From assembly GCF_030063145.1 (NCBI RefSeq), contig NZ_JASISM010000004.1, positions 62,001-126,000 of the forward strand: DNA of 64,000 nt, in the 5' to 3' direction. The stretch is from Cryobacterium sp. PH31-L1 (lineage in GTDB: Bacteria > Actinomycetota > Actinomycetes > Actinomycetales > Microbacteriaceae). Of this stretch, positions 48,395-56,743 are shown piece after piece. The notes below the pieces were generated by a model. That model saw nothing but the letters and a program-made list of their open reading frames with translations. It did not search any database and was not told where the DNA came from. How positions within the stretch are numbered: the stretch's first letter is position 1; the number at the start of each line of letters is the position of its first letter. The position numbers and the translations under genes were made by a program.

Positions 48395-49108
48395 ATGGTC
48401 ACTATGACTCGCGCCTCACTGGTGAGCGCCGCCTTCGTGAAGTTGACGGACACTCTGGTGGGCGAATATGACGTTCTCGACGTGCTGCACACTCTGGTCG
48501 AGGAATGCGTCGAGTTGCTCGACGCGACCGCGGCCGGCCTGCTGCTGGCCGACCCGAGCGGAGAGCTCCAGGTTGTCGCCTCCACCAGCGAAGAGAGCTA
48601 CTTGGTCGAAGTTCTGCAGCAGCAGGCTGGAGCTGGCCCGTGCGTCGACTGCTTCATCACTGGAAAAGTCGTCACGATCGGCGACCTCAAGGACTCCGGC
48701 GAAAAGTACCCCGACTTCACGGAAGCCGCTTTGTCCCAGGGCTTCCGTTCCGTGCATGCAATTCCGATGCGGGTACGCGATCGCACCATTGGCGCACTAA
48801 ACCTCTTTCGCACCGATACCGGTGACGTCACCCCTGAAGACGCCGCCATCGGGCAGGCCATGGCCGATGTCGCGACCATCAGCATTCTGCAGGAGCGCAC
48901 CGTGCGTGAGGACGCCGTCGTCAATGAACAATTGCAGCGGGCGTTGAACAGTCGCATTCTGATTGAACAGGCCAAGGGCGTCATCGCGCAGGTCAGCACG
49001 GTTGACATGGATGAAGCGTTCAAGCGACTCCGAGCGGATGCCCGCGCCCGCAACCAGACAATGCGGGAAAGCGCTGAGAACGTCATCAATCGGCGTATTC
49101 AACTCTGA
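48395..49108 (+). CDS. GAF-ANTAR RNA-binding regulator (second of two)
   Basis: A 237-residue protein. The GAF domain (about residues 10-165) contains GAGPCVDCFITGK, DLKDSGEKYPDF and FRSVHAIPMRVRDRTIGAL. The C-terminal ANTAR domain has NSRILIEQAKGVIAQ and RADARARNQTMRESAENVI. It is longer and closer to the family consensus than its neighbour at 47647. The two cysteines of GPCVDC could bind a ligand or metal. Likely an antiterminator responding to a small molecule or stress. Confidence 0.9.
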   Translation: MVTMTRASLVSAAFVKLTDTLVGEYDVLDVLHTLVEECVELLDATAAGLLLADPSGELQVVASTSEESYLVEVLQQQAGAGPCVDCFITGKVVTIGDLKDSGEKYPDFTEAALSQGFRSVHAIPMRVRDRTIGALNLFRTDTGDVTPEDAAIGQAMADVATISILQERTVREDAVVNEQLQRALNSRILIEQAKGVIAQVSTVDMDEAFKRLRADARARNQTMRESAENVINRRIQL

Positions 49109-49171
49109 TTTCGCGCGCGCGACCCCGCCGTTCCCCACAGCACGGCCCGCACCGGCGGGTGGCGCGGAAGA

Positions 49172-49194
49172 GTGTCGGTGGTCGCCCCTAGGGT
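49172..49194 (+). promoter_or_regulatory. RecA-NDp (PafBC-type) promoter before the exonuclease gene
   Basis: GTGTCGGTG (49172-49180), then 8 bp, then TAGGGT (49189-49194) matches the mycobacterial RecA-NDp consensus TTGTCRGTG-N8-TANNNT at all defined positions except the first. The -10 ends 6 nt before the ATG, implying a leaderless mRNA. PafBC, the activator of such promoters, is encoded in this window at 16756-18900. Confidence 0.7.
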
Positions 49195-49200
49195 GGAAGT

Positions 49201-49887
49201 ATGAGCACCTGGAGCGATCACCTCGCCGTATTCGACCTCGAAACCACTGGCATCGACGTGGAAACCTGCCGCATCGTGTCGGCCACCGTAGCCGTTCTCG
49301 ACGCGAGCGGCACCGCCGTGGAACGCCTCGATTGGCTGGTCGATCCGGGTATCGACATTCCGGCCGGAGCGACCAACGTTCACGGGATCACGACAGAGCA
49401 GGCCGTAGAGCATGGTCGGGTGGCCGCCGAGGCCGTAGCCGAGATCGTCACCGCCCTGCGCGGGCACCTGAGCGACGGCCTGCCTATCGTGGCCTACAAC
49501 GCCCCCTACGATCTCACCCTGCTGGATCGTGAAGCCCTGCGCTACGGCATCGCCCCGCTGGGCTCCCCGAGCCCCGTCGTCGATCCCTTGGTCATCGACA
49601 AGGCCGTCGATAAGTACCGCAAGGGCAAGCGCACCCTCGAGGTCACCAGCGCCTTCTATGGTGTCTCACTGGACGATGCCCACGACGCCGGAGCCGATGC
49701 GATCGCGGCCGGTCGTGTCGCGCAGGCCATTCATCGGGCCCACGAGGGCGCTCTGCCGGCCACTCTCGACGAGATGCACGCTCTGCAGGTCACCTGGTAC
49801 CGCCAGCAGGCTGAGAGCTTTCAGGAGTTCATGCGGCGTGGCCGCGACCCTGAATTTCTGGCTGACACCACCTGGCCCCAGCGTTGA
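49201..49887 (+). CDS. DnaQ-like 3'-5' exonuclease (DEDD family)
   Basis: A 228-residue nuclease. ExoI is in VFDLETTGIDV (Asp/Glu), ExoII in VAYNAPYDLTLL (Asp) and ExoIII around DDAHDAGADAIAAG (His, Asp), which makes it DEDDh type. A C-terminal ~45-residue helical tail contains MHALQVTWYRQQAESF. It is smaller than a full epsilon subunit partner domain and may act in proofreading or repair. A PafBC-type promoter directly upstream points to DNA-damage induction. Confidence 0.9.
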   Translation: MSTWSDHLAVFDLETTGIDVETCRIVSATVAVLDASGTAVERLDWLVDPGIDIPAGATNVHGITTEQAVEHGRVAAEAVAEIVTALRGHLSDGLPIVAYNAPYDLTLLDREALRYGIAPLGSPSPVVDPLVIDKAVDKYRKGKRTLEVTSAFYGVSLDDAHDAGADAIAAGRVAQAIHRAHEGALPATLDEMHALQVTWYRQQAESFQEFMRRGRDPEFLADTTWPQR

Positions 49888-49912
49888 GTGCTCCCCACTG
49901 ACGGGTGCACAC

Positions 49913-49944
49913 AAAAGGCGACCAGCCGTAGCTGGTCGCCTTTT
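49913..49944. terminator. Bidirectional terminator between exonuclease and rpmE2
   Basis: AAAAGGCGACCAGC and its exact complement flank a CGTA loop. A-run and T-run ends make it work in both directions for the convergent genes. Confidence 0.92.
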
Positions 49945-49974
49945 CCGTCGAAGATTTCGTTCAAAAACCTGGTG

Positions 49975-50226
49975 CTATTTGCCGAAGCCCTTGTATCGCG
50001 AGTTGAACTTCTCCACGCGGCCGGCGGAGTCCATGATGCGCTGCTTGCCCGTGTAGAACGGGTGCGACTCGGAGGAGATTTCCACGTCGATGACCGGGTA
50101 CGTGGTTCCGTCTTCCCACTCGATGGTCTTCTTGCTGGAAACCGTCGAACGGGTCAGGAAGGTCGCGCCGGAGGCGAGGTCGCGGAATACGACCGCGGCA
50201 TACTCGGGGTGAATGTCAGACTTCAT
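49975..50226 (-). CDS. rpmE2: 50S ribosomal protein L31 type B
   Basis: An 83-residue ribosomal protein starting [14 protein letters not shown]. Conserved features are [24 protein letters not shown] and FNSRYKGFG. It has no cysteines, so it is the zinc-free (C-minus) form, often made when zinc is scarce. ATG 50226 has AAAGGA upstream. A hairpin lies just before the Shine-Dalgarno region. Confidence 0.95.
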   Translation of the reverse strand: MKSDIHPEYAAVVFRDLASGATFLTRSTVSSKKTIEWEDGTTYPVIDVEISSESHPFYTGKQRIMDSAGRVEKFNSRYKGFGK

Positions 50227-50240
50227 GAAGATTTCCTTTT

Positions 50241-50278
50241 GCACTTCTGGTGAACAGACTTGTAACTGGTCACAGTGC
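50241..50278 (-). promoter_or_regulatory. Leader hairpin of rpmE2
   Basis: On the minus strand GCACT-GTGA-cCAG pairs with CTG-tTCAC and AGTGC in an interrupted hairpin ending 14 nt before the start codon and immediately upstream of AAAGGA. Actinobacterial L31 leaders are known as a class; I cannot confirm membership. Confidence 0.4.
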
Positions 50279-50394
50279 TGTTCGATTGTTGGGCCCCGCC
50301 GTCTGGGACGACGACAAGCTGGTTGGCCAGGTGGCCAGCCATTCACTTTAGCAGAAAGAGCGCGTGATCGACGGCCGTTGCGCGGAGTCTGAGC

Positions 50395-51177
50395 TCAGAC
50401 CGCACGCGCAGAGTAGCGGCCGTCGGTCTCGGACAGTTCGACCGCGAGGCCGAAAGTCTCGGTCAGGGCTTCGGCGGTCAACGCTTCGGCAATGGGCCCG
50501 GCGGAGACGACCGTGCCGCCCGACAACAACAGCACGTGGGTGAATCCGAGCGGAATCTCTTCGACGTGGTGGGTGACCATGATGATGGCCGGAGAGTTGG
50601 GTTCCTGGGCAAAACCGCTGAGCAGCTGCAGAAGCGATTCCCGGGCGCCGAGATCGAGGCTCGCAGCGGGCTCGTCCAGCAAAAGAATTTCGGGGTCGGT
50701 CATCACTGAGCGGGCAATCTGCACGCGCTTCTGTTCGCCGTCACTCAGTGTGCCGAACTTGCGGTCGGCGAGGTGGTCGAGATTCCACTCCTGCAGCACG
50801 CGCTGGGCACGTCGCTCGTCGATGGTTTCGTATTCCTCGTTCCACCGGCCGGTGACCGAATAGGCCGCCGTCATGACAACGTCGAGGACCTTCTCGTTGC
50901 CCGGGACCTTGCGCGCCATGGCGGTCGAGGCGAACCCGATACGGGGCCGCAGCTCGAAGACATCCGTTCCACCGAGCGTCTCATCGAGCACGTCGGCCTG
51001 ACCGGTCGACGGATGCATGAAAGCCGCGGCGATCTGCAGCAACGTGGTCTTGCCTGCCCCGTTCGGGCCGAGAATGACCCACCGTTGGTCGTCATCGACG
51101 CTCCAATTCACTGAGTCGAGGATGGTGGTGCCACCCCGGACGACCGAGACGTCGGTGAAATGCAGAACGTTGACCAT
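50395..51177 (-). CDS. Stand-alone ABC ATPase (ModF/YlmA-like)
   Basis: A 260-residue ATPase: Walker A GPNGAGKTT, signature LSDGEQKRVQIA, Walker B LLLDEPAASLD and H-loop VTHHVEEI. It resembles the COG1119-type soluble ATPases found without a permease. No membrane partner lies next to it. ATG 51177; rpmE2 follows after 168 bp. Function in the cell is unknown. Confidence 0.85.
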   Translation of the reverse strand: MVNVLHFTDVSVVRGGTTILDSVNWSVDDDQRWVILGPNGAGKTTLLQIAAAFMHPSTGQADVLDETLGGTDVFELRPRIGFASTAMARKVPGNEKVLDVVMTAAYSVTGRWNEEYETIDERRAQRVLQEWNLDHLADRKFGTLSDGEQKRVQIARSVMTDPEILLLDEPAASLDLGARESLLQLLSGFAQEPNSPAIIMVTHHVEEIPLGFTHVLLLSGGTVVSAGPIAEALTAEALTETFGLAVELSETDGRYSARAV

Positions 51178-51256
51178 ACAGCCATGTTATCGGGCGGGGC
51201 CGGTGCAGAAGGACGCCGGGCCCGCCCCGATGGCGTGCCCGACCCCCTACGGCCGG

Positions 51257-52438
51257 TCAGAGCAGAGACGCGTAGATCTCCCGGGTGCGGGTGGCGATCT
51301 GGCTCCAGCCAAATTCCCGCTCGGCGCGCAGACGACCGGCGCGTCCCATTTCGGCGGCGCGGGCCGGGTCGCTCACGACTTCGGTGAGTGTGCGGGCGAG
51401 GTCGGCGACGAACTGATCGGGGTGCAGCGGGGTGCCAGTGCCGTCGGTGAGCTGCTCGATCGGTACCAGCCGGCCGGTCAGGCCGTCGGCGACGACCTCG
51501 GGGATACCGCCGGTGGCGGTACCGACGACAGCGAGTCCGCAGGCCATGGCCTCGAGGTTGACGATTCCGAGGGGTTCGTAGACGGACGGGCACACGAAGA
51601 CCGTGCCGTGGGTGAGCACCGCAGCAAGCTCGGGCTGGGCGAGGAGCCGGTTGATCCAGACCACACCGGACCGCTCGCGTTGCAGTGCCTCGACACCGGC
51701 GGTCACTTCAGCCAGGATCCCCGGGGTGTCGGGCGCACCGGCGCACAGCACGACCTGCACCTCGGGCGGCAGCAGGGCTGTGGCGCGCAACAGGTAGGGC
51801 AGGCCCTTCTGTCGGGTGATCCGGCCGACGAAGACTACGGATGGCCGGTCAGGGTCGATTCCGAGGCTCCGCACAAAATCTTCGTCCGGGGTCGGCTTCC
51901 AACGCTCGAGGTCGATGCCGTTGTACACGGTGTGTACCCGGCTCGCATCGAGTGCCGGGTAGCTGCGCAGGATGTCGCGACGCATGCCGTCGCTGACGGC
52001 GATGACGGCATCCGCTGCTTCAAAGGCGGTCTTTTCGATCCAGCTGGATACGCGGTAGCCGCCGCCGAGCTGCTCAGCTTTCCACGGACGCAGCGGTTCG
52101 AGACTGTGGGCGGTGACGACGTGTGGGATACCGTGCAGCATCTTCGCGAGGTGTCCGGCCGCATTTGCGTACCAGGTGTGGGAGTGCACCAGATCGGCTC
52201 CAGCGGCGTCCTGGGCCATTTGCAGGTCGACGCCGAGGGTGCTCAGGGTGGCATTGGCGTCTACCAGCTGCGCGGGCACCGCGTAGGCAAAAGTGTCGAC
52301 GTCCGAGCGGGGCGCGCCGAAGCACCGCACCGACACGTCGATGTCTTTTCGGAGCGCTCGCACGAGCTCTGTGACGTGCACGCCCGCTCCCCCGTAGATC
52401 TCCGGGGGGTATTCCTTGGTCATCAGATCCACTCGCAT
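51257..52438 (-). CDS. glgM: Alpha-maltose-1-phosphate synthase / glycogen synthase (GlgM)
   Basis: A 393-residue GT-B enzyme, the short actinobacterial type, beginning [20 protein letters not shown]. Donor-site motifs are [14 protein letters not shown] and [15 protein letters not shown] (E-x7-E). It corresponds to mycobacterial Rv1212c (GlgM), which makes maltose-1-phosphate from ADP-glucose and glucose-1-phosphate. The divergent glgC gene supplies ADP-glucose, as at Rv1212c/Rv1213. It is often annotated glgA. Confidence 0.9.
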   Translation of the reverse strand: MRVDLMTKEYPPEIYGGAGVHVTELVRALRKDIDVSVRCFGAPRSDVDTFAYAVPAQLVDANATLSTLGVDLQMAQDAAGADLVHSHTWYANAAGHLAKMLHGIPHVVTAHSLEPLRPWKAEQLGGGYRVSSWIEKTAFEAADAVIAVSDGMRRDILRSYPALDASRVHTVYNGIDLERWKPTPDEDFVRSLGIDPDRPSVVFVGRITRQKGLPYLLRATALLPPEVQVVLCAGAPDTPGILAEVTAGVEALQRERSGVVWINRLLAQPELAAVLTHGTVFVCPSVYEPLGIVNLEAMACGLAVVGTATGGIPEVVADGLTGRLVPIEQLTDGTGTPLHPDQFVADLARTLTEVVSDPARAAEMGRAGRLRAEREFGWSQIATRTREIYASLL

Positions 52439-52506
52439 GGAGCAAAGGTAGCGCAGCCGGGCCCGACCCACACCCCGTGGTGCTAGTCGACTTGCCCGGT
52501 TGGCCC

Positions 52507-52512
52507 TACTCT
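52507..52512 (+). promoter_or_regulatory. Candidate -10 (TACTCT) for leaderless glgC
   Basis: TACTCT ends 6 nt before the glgC ATG at 52519. No ribosome-binding site is seen in the 80-bp divergent region. Confidence 0.5.
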
Positions 52513-52518
52513 GTACAC

Positions 52519-53763
52519 ATGAAGGCCAAGAAGATCTTTGGAATCGTTCTCGCCGGTGGCGAGGGAAAACGGCTAATGCCGCTGACCGAGGACCGGGCAA
52601 AGCCCGCCGTCCCCTTTGGCGGGCATTACCGCCTGGTGGATTTCGCACTTTCTAATCTCATCAACTCGGGTGTGACCCAGATCGTGGTGTTGACCCAGTA
52701 CAAGTCCCACAGCCTCGACCGCCACGTCTCGCAGACCTGGCACATGTCTGGCGGGTTGTCCAACTCGTACATCGCCTCGGTACCGGCGCAGCAGCGCCTC
52801 GGCAAGCGCTGGTTCAGCGGGTCCGCCGACGCCATCTTGCAGAGCCTCAATCTCATTCACGACGAAAAGCCCGACATCGTCGTCGTGGTCGGTGCCGACC
52901 ACGTCTACCGCATGGACTTCAGCCAGATGATCGACGCCCACATCGCGTCGGGATTAGCAGCCACGGTCGCAGCCATTCGCCAGCCGATCGGCCTGGCCGA
53001 CCAGTTCGGCGTCATCGAAGTGGATGCCGCCACTCCCGATCGCATCCAGGACTTTCGCGAGAAGCCTAAGGATGCCGTCGGGCTCGCCGACGCCCCGCAC
53101 GAGGTGTTCGCCTCGATGGGCAACTATGTTTTCAACACCGATGCCTTGATCGAGGCGGTGCTGCGCGATGGTGAGCGTACCGATTCGAGTCACGACATGG
53201 GCGGCGATATCATTCCCGATTTCGTTTCTCGCGGGGATGCCGGCGTGTATGACCTCCAGCGCAATGAGGTCCCCGGTTCCACCGATCGCGACCGGTACTA
53301 CTGGCGCGATGTCGGAACGATTGATTCGTTCTTCGAAGCCCACCAGGACCTTATTTCAGCCCTCCCAGTGTTCAACCTGTACAACCAGCAATGGCCGATC
53401 TTCAGCATGCAGCTGAACTCGCCGCCGGCCAAATTCGTCCGCGACGGACGGGGTGCCCTCGGCACCATGATCGACTCGATCGTCTCCCTGGGCTGCGTCA
53501 TCTCGGGCGCACACATCGAGCGCAGCGTGCTCGGGCCGTGGACCTCGATCGGGTCGGCCTGCGAAGTCGTCGACTCCATCGTGTTCGACCGCGTTCAGAT
53601 CCGCCCGGGGGCGATCGTGCGCCGGGCAATCCTCGACAAGGAAGTCATCGTCGAGGCCGGTGCCACGGTCGGTGTTGATCGGGATCGTGACCTGGCACGC
53701 GGCTTCAGTGTGACCGAATCCGGCATCACCGTCGTCGGTAAGGGCGTGCTCGTTACTCCGTGA
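52519..53763 (+). CDS. glgC: Glucose-1-phosphate adenylyltransferase
   Basis: A 414-residue enzyme: nucleotide-binding [13 protein letters not shown] near the start, then [28 protein letters not shown] and [12 protein letters not shown] in the left-handed beta-helix C-terminal domain (about residues 300-410). It makes ADP-glucose for GlgM. ATG 52519 is chosen over an in-frame start at 52477. Its TGA overlaps the serB GTG (GTGA). Confidence 0.95.
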   Translation: MKAKKIFGIVLAGGEGKRLMPLTEDRAKPAVPFGGHYRLVDFALSNLINSGVTQIVVLTQYKSHSLDRHVSQTWHMSGGLSNSYIASVPAQQRLGKRWFSGSADAILQSLNLIHDEKPDIVVVVGADHVYRMDFSQMIDAHIASGLAATVAAIRQPIGLADQFGVIEVDAATPDRIQDFREKPKDAVGLADAPHEVFASMGNYVFNTDALIEAVLRDGERTDSSHDMGGDIIPDFVSRGDAGVYDLQRNEVPGSTDRDRYYWRDVGTIDSFFEAHQDLISALPVFNLYNQQWPIFSMQLNSPPAKFVRDGRGALGTMIDSIVSLGCVISGAHIERSVLGPWTSIGSACEVVDSIVFDRVQIRPGAIVRRAILDKEVIVEAGATVGVDRDRDLARGFSVTESGITVVGKGVLVTP

Positions 53764-54413
53764 TCTTTAGCTCCGCACCAACTTTTCTGGTCGTGCTCGA
53801 CGCCGACTCCACCCTGATCCAGGACGAAGTGATCGAACTGCTGGCGGATGCCGCTGGCTCACGTGATCTCGTCGCCGACGTCACCGAGCGCGCGATGCGC
53901 GGCGAACTCGACTTCGCCGACAGCCTGCGCGAACGGGTTTTGACCCTGGCGGGGCTTCCGGACACCGTTTTCGCCGAGGTGGGGCGGCGCATCCGCCCGA
54001 CCGAGGGAGTGCACGAACTGATCGCCGGCATTCATGCCGGCGGGGGCGTCGTGGGCGTGGTCTCCGGCGGTTTTCATGAACTGCTCGACCCGCTAGCGGC
54101 CGACTTGGGCTTGGACCACTGGCGGGCCAACCGACTCGAAGTGGAAGGCGGCCACCTGACCGGACGGGTGCTCGGCCCGATCATCGACGCCGAAGCAAAG
54201 GCCGTCGCCTTGCGTGAATGGGCCACCCAGCGCCGCATCGTTCTATCGCAGACGATCGCCGTCGGCGACGGTGCGAACGACCTGCGAATGATGGACGCCG
54301 CCGGACTCGCTGTCGCGTTCAATGCCAAGCCTCGAGTGAAGCGTGAGGCCGACCTGGTAATCGAGACTTGCAACCTCAGCCAGGTGCTGCCGCTGCTCGG
54401 TCTGCGCGGCTGA
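53760..54413 (+). CDS. serB: Phosphoserine phosphatase
   Basis: A 217-residue HAD enzyme: [13 protein letters not shown] (motif I), [13 protein letters not shown] (motif II), [11 protein letters not shown] (Lys) and [12 protein letters not shown] (motif IV). It lacks the N-terminal ACT domains of longer SerB proteins. It makes serine from phosphoserine. It is coupled to glgC by a 4-bp overlap, an unusual pairing with glycogen synthesis. Confidence 0.92.
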   Translation: MIFSSAPTFLVVLDADSTLIQDEVIELLADAAGSRDLVADVTERAMRGELDFADSLRERVLTLAGLPDTVFAEVGRRIRPTEGVHELIAGIHAGGGVVGVVSGGFHELLDPLAADLGLDHWRANRLEVEGGHLTGRVLGPIIDAEAKAVALREWATQRRIVLSQTIAVGDGANDLRMMDAAGLAVAFNAKPRVKREADLVIETCNLSQVLPLLGLRG

Positions 54414-54423
54414 GGAAAGCCGC

Positions 54424-54441
54424 GCCCCGCGCTCGTGGGGC
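54424..54441. terminator. Short GC hairpin between serB and fabG-like genes
   Basis: GCCCCGC and GTGGGGC form a 7-bp stem (one G-T pair) with a GCTC loop, abutting the stop of the convergent gene. The T-run is minimal. Confidence 0.5.
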
Positions 54442-55152
54442 TTAGTGGCCCATTCCCAGGCCGCCATCCACCGGAATGACGGCACCAGAAATGTACGCGG
54501 CGTCATCGCCGGCCAGCCAGGTGACGACGCGGGCGACTTCTAACGGAGTGGCAAAACGGCCGGCGGGGATATTGCGCTTGTAGTCGGCCTGCTGTGCTTC
54601 GGGTAGGGCGGCGGTCATGTCCGTTTCAATGAAGCCGGGAGCGACAACGTTGGCGGTGATACCGCGGGCGCCGAGCTCACGCGTGACCGAGCGGGCCAGG
54701 CCGATCAGGCCGCTCTTCGACGCCGAGTAGTTCACCTGCCCGGCAGAGCCATAGAGGCCGACAACGCTCGAGATGAGCACGATGCGTCCGAAGCGAGCCT
54801 TCAGCATCCCCTTGCTGGCACGCTTGACGACGCGGAATGCGCCGCTGAGGTTGGTGTCGATGACCGAGGTGAAGTCATCCTCCGACATGCGCATGAGCAG
54901 GGTGTCGCGAGTGATCCCGGCGTTGGCCACAACGACCTCGACCGGGCCGTAGGTCGCCTCGATCTGGGTGAACGCGGCATCGATCGACGCGACATCCGTC
55001 ACGTCGGCACGCACGGTGAGGCTGCCGGCCGGCCCGTGCCCGGACCGCGAGGTGACGGCCACGCGGTGTCCCTGGGCGAGGAATTCTTCAGCGATGGCAA
55101 ATCCGATGCCGCGATTGCCGCCGGTGACGAGCACTGTTCGAGCCGTTGTCAT
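54442..55152 (-). CDS. fabG: FabG-like 3-oxoacyl-ACP reductase
   Basis: A 236-residue SDR. Cofactor motif is TGGNRGIG, with NAGITRD, catalytic Ser in VLISSVVGLYG and YSASK (Tyr/Lys). C-terminus PVDGGLGMGH is typical. It should reduce 3-oxoacyl-ACP in fatty acid synthesis. ATG 55152 has AGGAAC upstream; the longer frame from 55647 is ignored. Confidence 0.9.
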   Translation of the reverse strand: MTTARTVLVTGGNRGIGFAIAEEFLAQGHRVAVTSRSGHGPAGSLTVRADVTDVASIDAAFTQIEATYGPVEVVVANAGITRDTLLMRMSEDDFTSVIDTNLSGAFRVVKRASKGMLKARFGRIVLISSVVGLYGSAGQVNYSASKSGLIGLARSVTRELGARGITANVVAPGFIETDMTAALPEAQQADYKRNIPAGRFATPLEVARVVTWLAGDDAAYISGAVIPVDGGLGMGH

Positions 55153-55320
55153 GAAGTTCCTGTTCTCTAGCGTGCGCTGATGTATGCCGAGGTTTGGGGG
55201 CACATTGAAATACCCGGCAGATTCAAGTTTAAGGCGTGCGACAAACCGGCTGCGCGGTCGTAGGCTTATTGAGGTGGATTCTCCTCCGTTTCCGACACCA
55301 ACGACGAACCCGATGGACCT

Positions 55321-55614
55321 ATGAAGCAGCAGTCGATCACCTCGCTCCCCGCCTCCCCGGAGGTTGAACGACGCAACCGGATGATCAAATATTCGATTGC
55401 GATGGGTGTGCGTGTCGTCTGCATTGTGCTCATGCTGTTCGTACATGGCTGGTGGCTGGTGCTCTGCGCCATCGGTGCCATTGCCCTGCCCTACTTCGCC
55501 GTCGTGGTCGCGAACGTGAAGATCGCGCCCCGCGGGGCCGAAGTCCTGCGGCCCGGCAGCGTTGAGCTGTATGGCGAAACCAGCACTCGCAACGTCGACG
55601 ATGACGCCAGGTGA
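55321..55614 (+). CDS. DUF3099 family membrane protein
   Basis: A 97-residue protein with ITSLPASPEVERRNRMIKYS at the N-terminus and two membrane helices (about residues 28-45 and 47-65). The end overlaps the start of the next gene by 4 bp (GTGA). Function is unknown; in this cluster it precedes a Cys-containing protein and SURF1. Confidence 0.85.
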   Translation: MKQQSITSLPASPEVERRNRMIKYSIAMGVRVVCIVLMLFVHGWWLVLCAIGAIALPYFAVVVANVKIAPRGAEVLRPGSVELYGETSTRNVDDDAR

Positions 55615-55892
55615 GTGCTCGCGAGGCCGCTCCGGCAAGTTCACCAAGTCCGATGATCGGCCTAGGCGCGCCCTTGGAGTCGTCGACCTGCTCCCGAGCC
55701 GACTGCCGCAGTGCGGGAAGTTGGCGACTGGACTGGCGCAACCCGCGCATCCACTCGACCGACCGGGTCAAGACCTGGCTGGCCTGCGACGACCACGTCG
55801 ACTATCTGCGCGATTTTCTCGCCGCGCGTGATTTTCCCCTCACTGTGAGCCCGCTTGACACCTCACCAGAGCCCGCCGGAGACGCGCGATGA
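55611..55892 (+). CDS. Small Cys-rich hypothetical protein upstream of surf1
   Basis: A 93-residue soluble protein with CSRADC (about residues 27-32), WRNPRIHSTDRVKTWLACDD (partial) and CDDH (about 58-61). The C-x4-C and C-x2-H spacing suggests a zinc or metal site. The C-terminal part DYLRDFLAARDFPLTVSPL looks conserved from memory of actinobacterial relatives. It overlaps both neighbours by 4 bp, so expression is tightly coupled. No function known. Confidence 0.75.
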   Translation: MSAREAAPASSPSPMIGLGAPLESSTCSRADCRSAGSWRLDWRNPRIHSTDRVKTWLACDDHVDYLRDFLAARDFPLTVSPLDTSPEPAGDAR

Positions 55893-56737
55893 CGGGCTGG
55901 AAATTCGCCTTCAGCCGCCGTTGGGCCGGATACCTCGCGCTCACCATGCTCTTTGCGGCGGTCTGCGCCGGACTCGGTGTCTGGCAGCTTGCCCGGCGCG
56001 ACGAGGCCCTCACCGAACTGTTCAAGATCGACTCCAACTTCGACTCGAACCCGGTCCCCGTCAGCGAGGCTCTGCCCGACCTGGCCGCCTTTGACGAATC
56101 CCAAAAGTGGATGCCGGTGGAACTGACTGGCGCCTACCTCACCGCCGACGAGATGCTCGCGCGCAACCGCCCGCTCAACGTCAATCCGGGCTTCGAGGTT
56201 CTGACCCCGCTGCTGCTCACCGACGGCACCATATTCATCGTCGACCGCGGCTGGCTGCCCACCGGGCAGGAACAGGACGCACCCGACACGGTGCCGGCTC
56301 CGCCGAGCGGAACGGTGACCGTTGTCGCCCGGCTCAAGGCCAGCGAACCCGACCTCCCGGGCCGTACCGCCAACGGCGACCAGGTCGCGACGATCAATCT
56401 CACCACCATTGCCGCGCGGCTCGACCAGCCCACCTATACCGGCGCCTATGGCCTGATGGACACCGAGAGCCCGGCCGCTACCGAGAAGCGTCCGGCGGCC
56501 GTCGTGAAGCCGATCCGCGACGAAGGCCCGCACCTCTCGTATGCGTTCCAGTGGTTCGTTTTCGGCCTCCTCGCCTTCATCGGCCTCGGTTGGGCGCTGC
56601 GCGAGGAATATCGCAGTGTGAATGCCGAAGATCCCGACGAACGCGAACGCGCCGATGAGCGTGCCCGCAAACGGGCGGCGAAACCGCGCAACGACGCCGA
56701 GATCGAGGATGAGCTGCTCGACCGGCAGCTGACCTAG
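55889..56737 (+). CDS. SURF1 family cytochrome oxidase assembly protein
   Basis: A 282-residue protein with two membrane helices (about residues 12-32 and 215-235) flanking an extracytoplasmic domain. Typical SURF1 motifs are FAAVCAGLGVWQLARRDE and FIVDRGWLPTGQEQ. It supports haem-a insertion or copper-oxidase assembly. ATG overlaps the upstream gene by 4 bp (ATGA). C-terminal ~40 residues are highly charged. Confidence 0.92.
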   Translation: MTGWKFAFSRRWAGYLALTMLFAAVCAGLGVWQLARRDEALTELFKIDSNFDSNPVPVSEALPDLAAFDESQKWMPVELTGAYLTADEMLARNRPLNVNPGFEVLTPLLLTDGTIFIVDRGWLPTGQEQDAPDTVPAPPSGTVTVVARLKASEPDLPGRTANGDQVATINLTTIAARLDQPTYTGAYGLMDTESPAATEKRPAAVVKPIRDEGPHLSYAFQWFVFGLLAFIGLGWALREEYRSVNAEDPDERERADERARKRAAKPRNDAEIEDELLDRQLT

Positions 56738-56743
56738 AGCACT

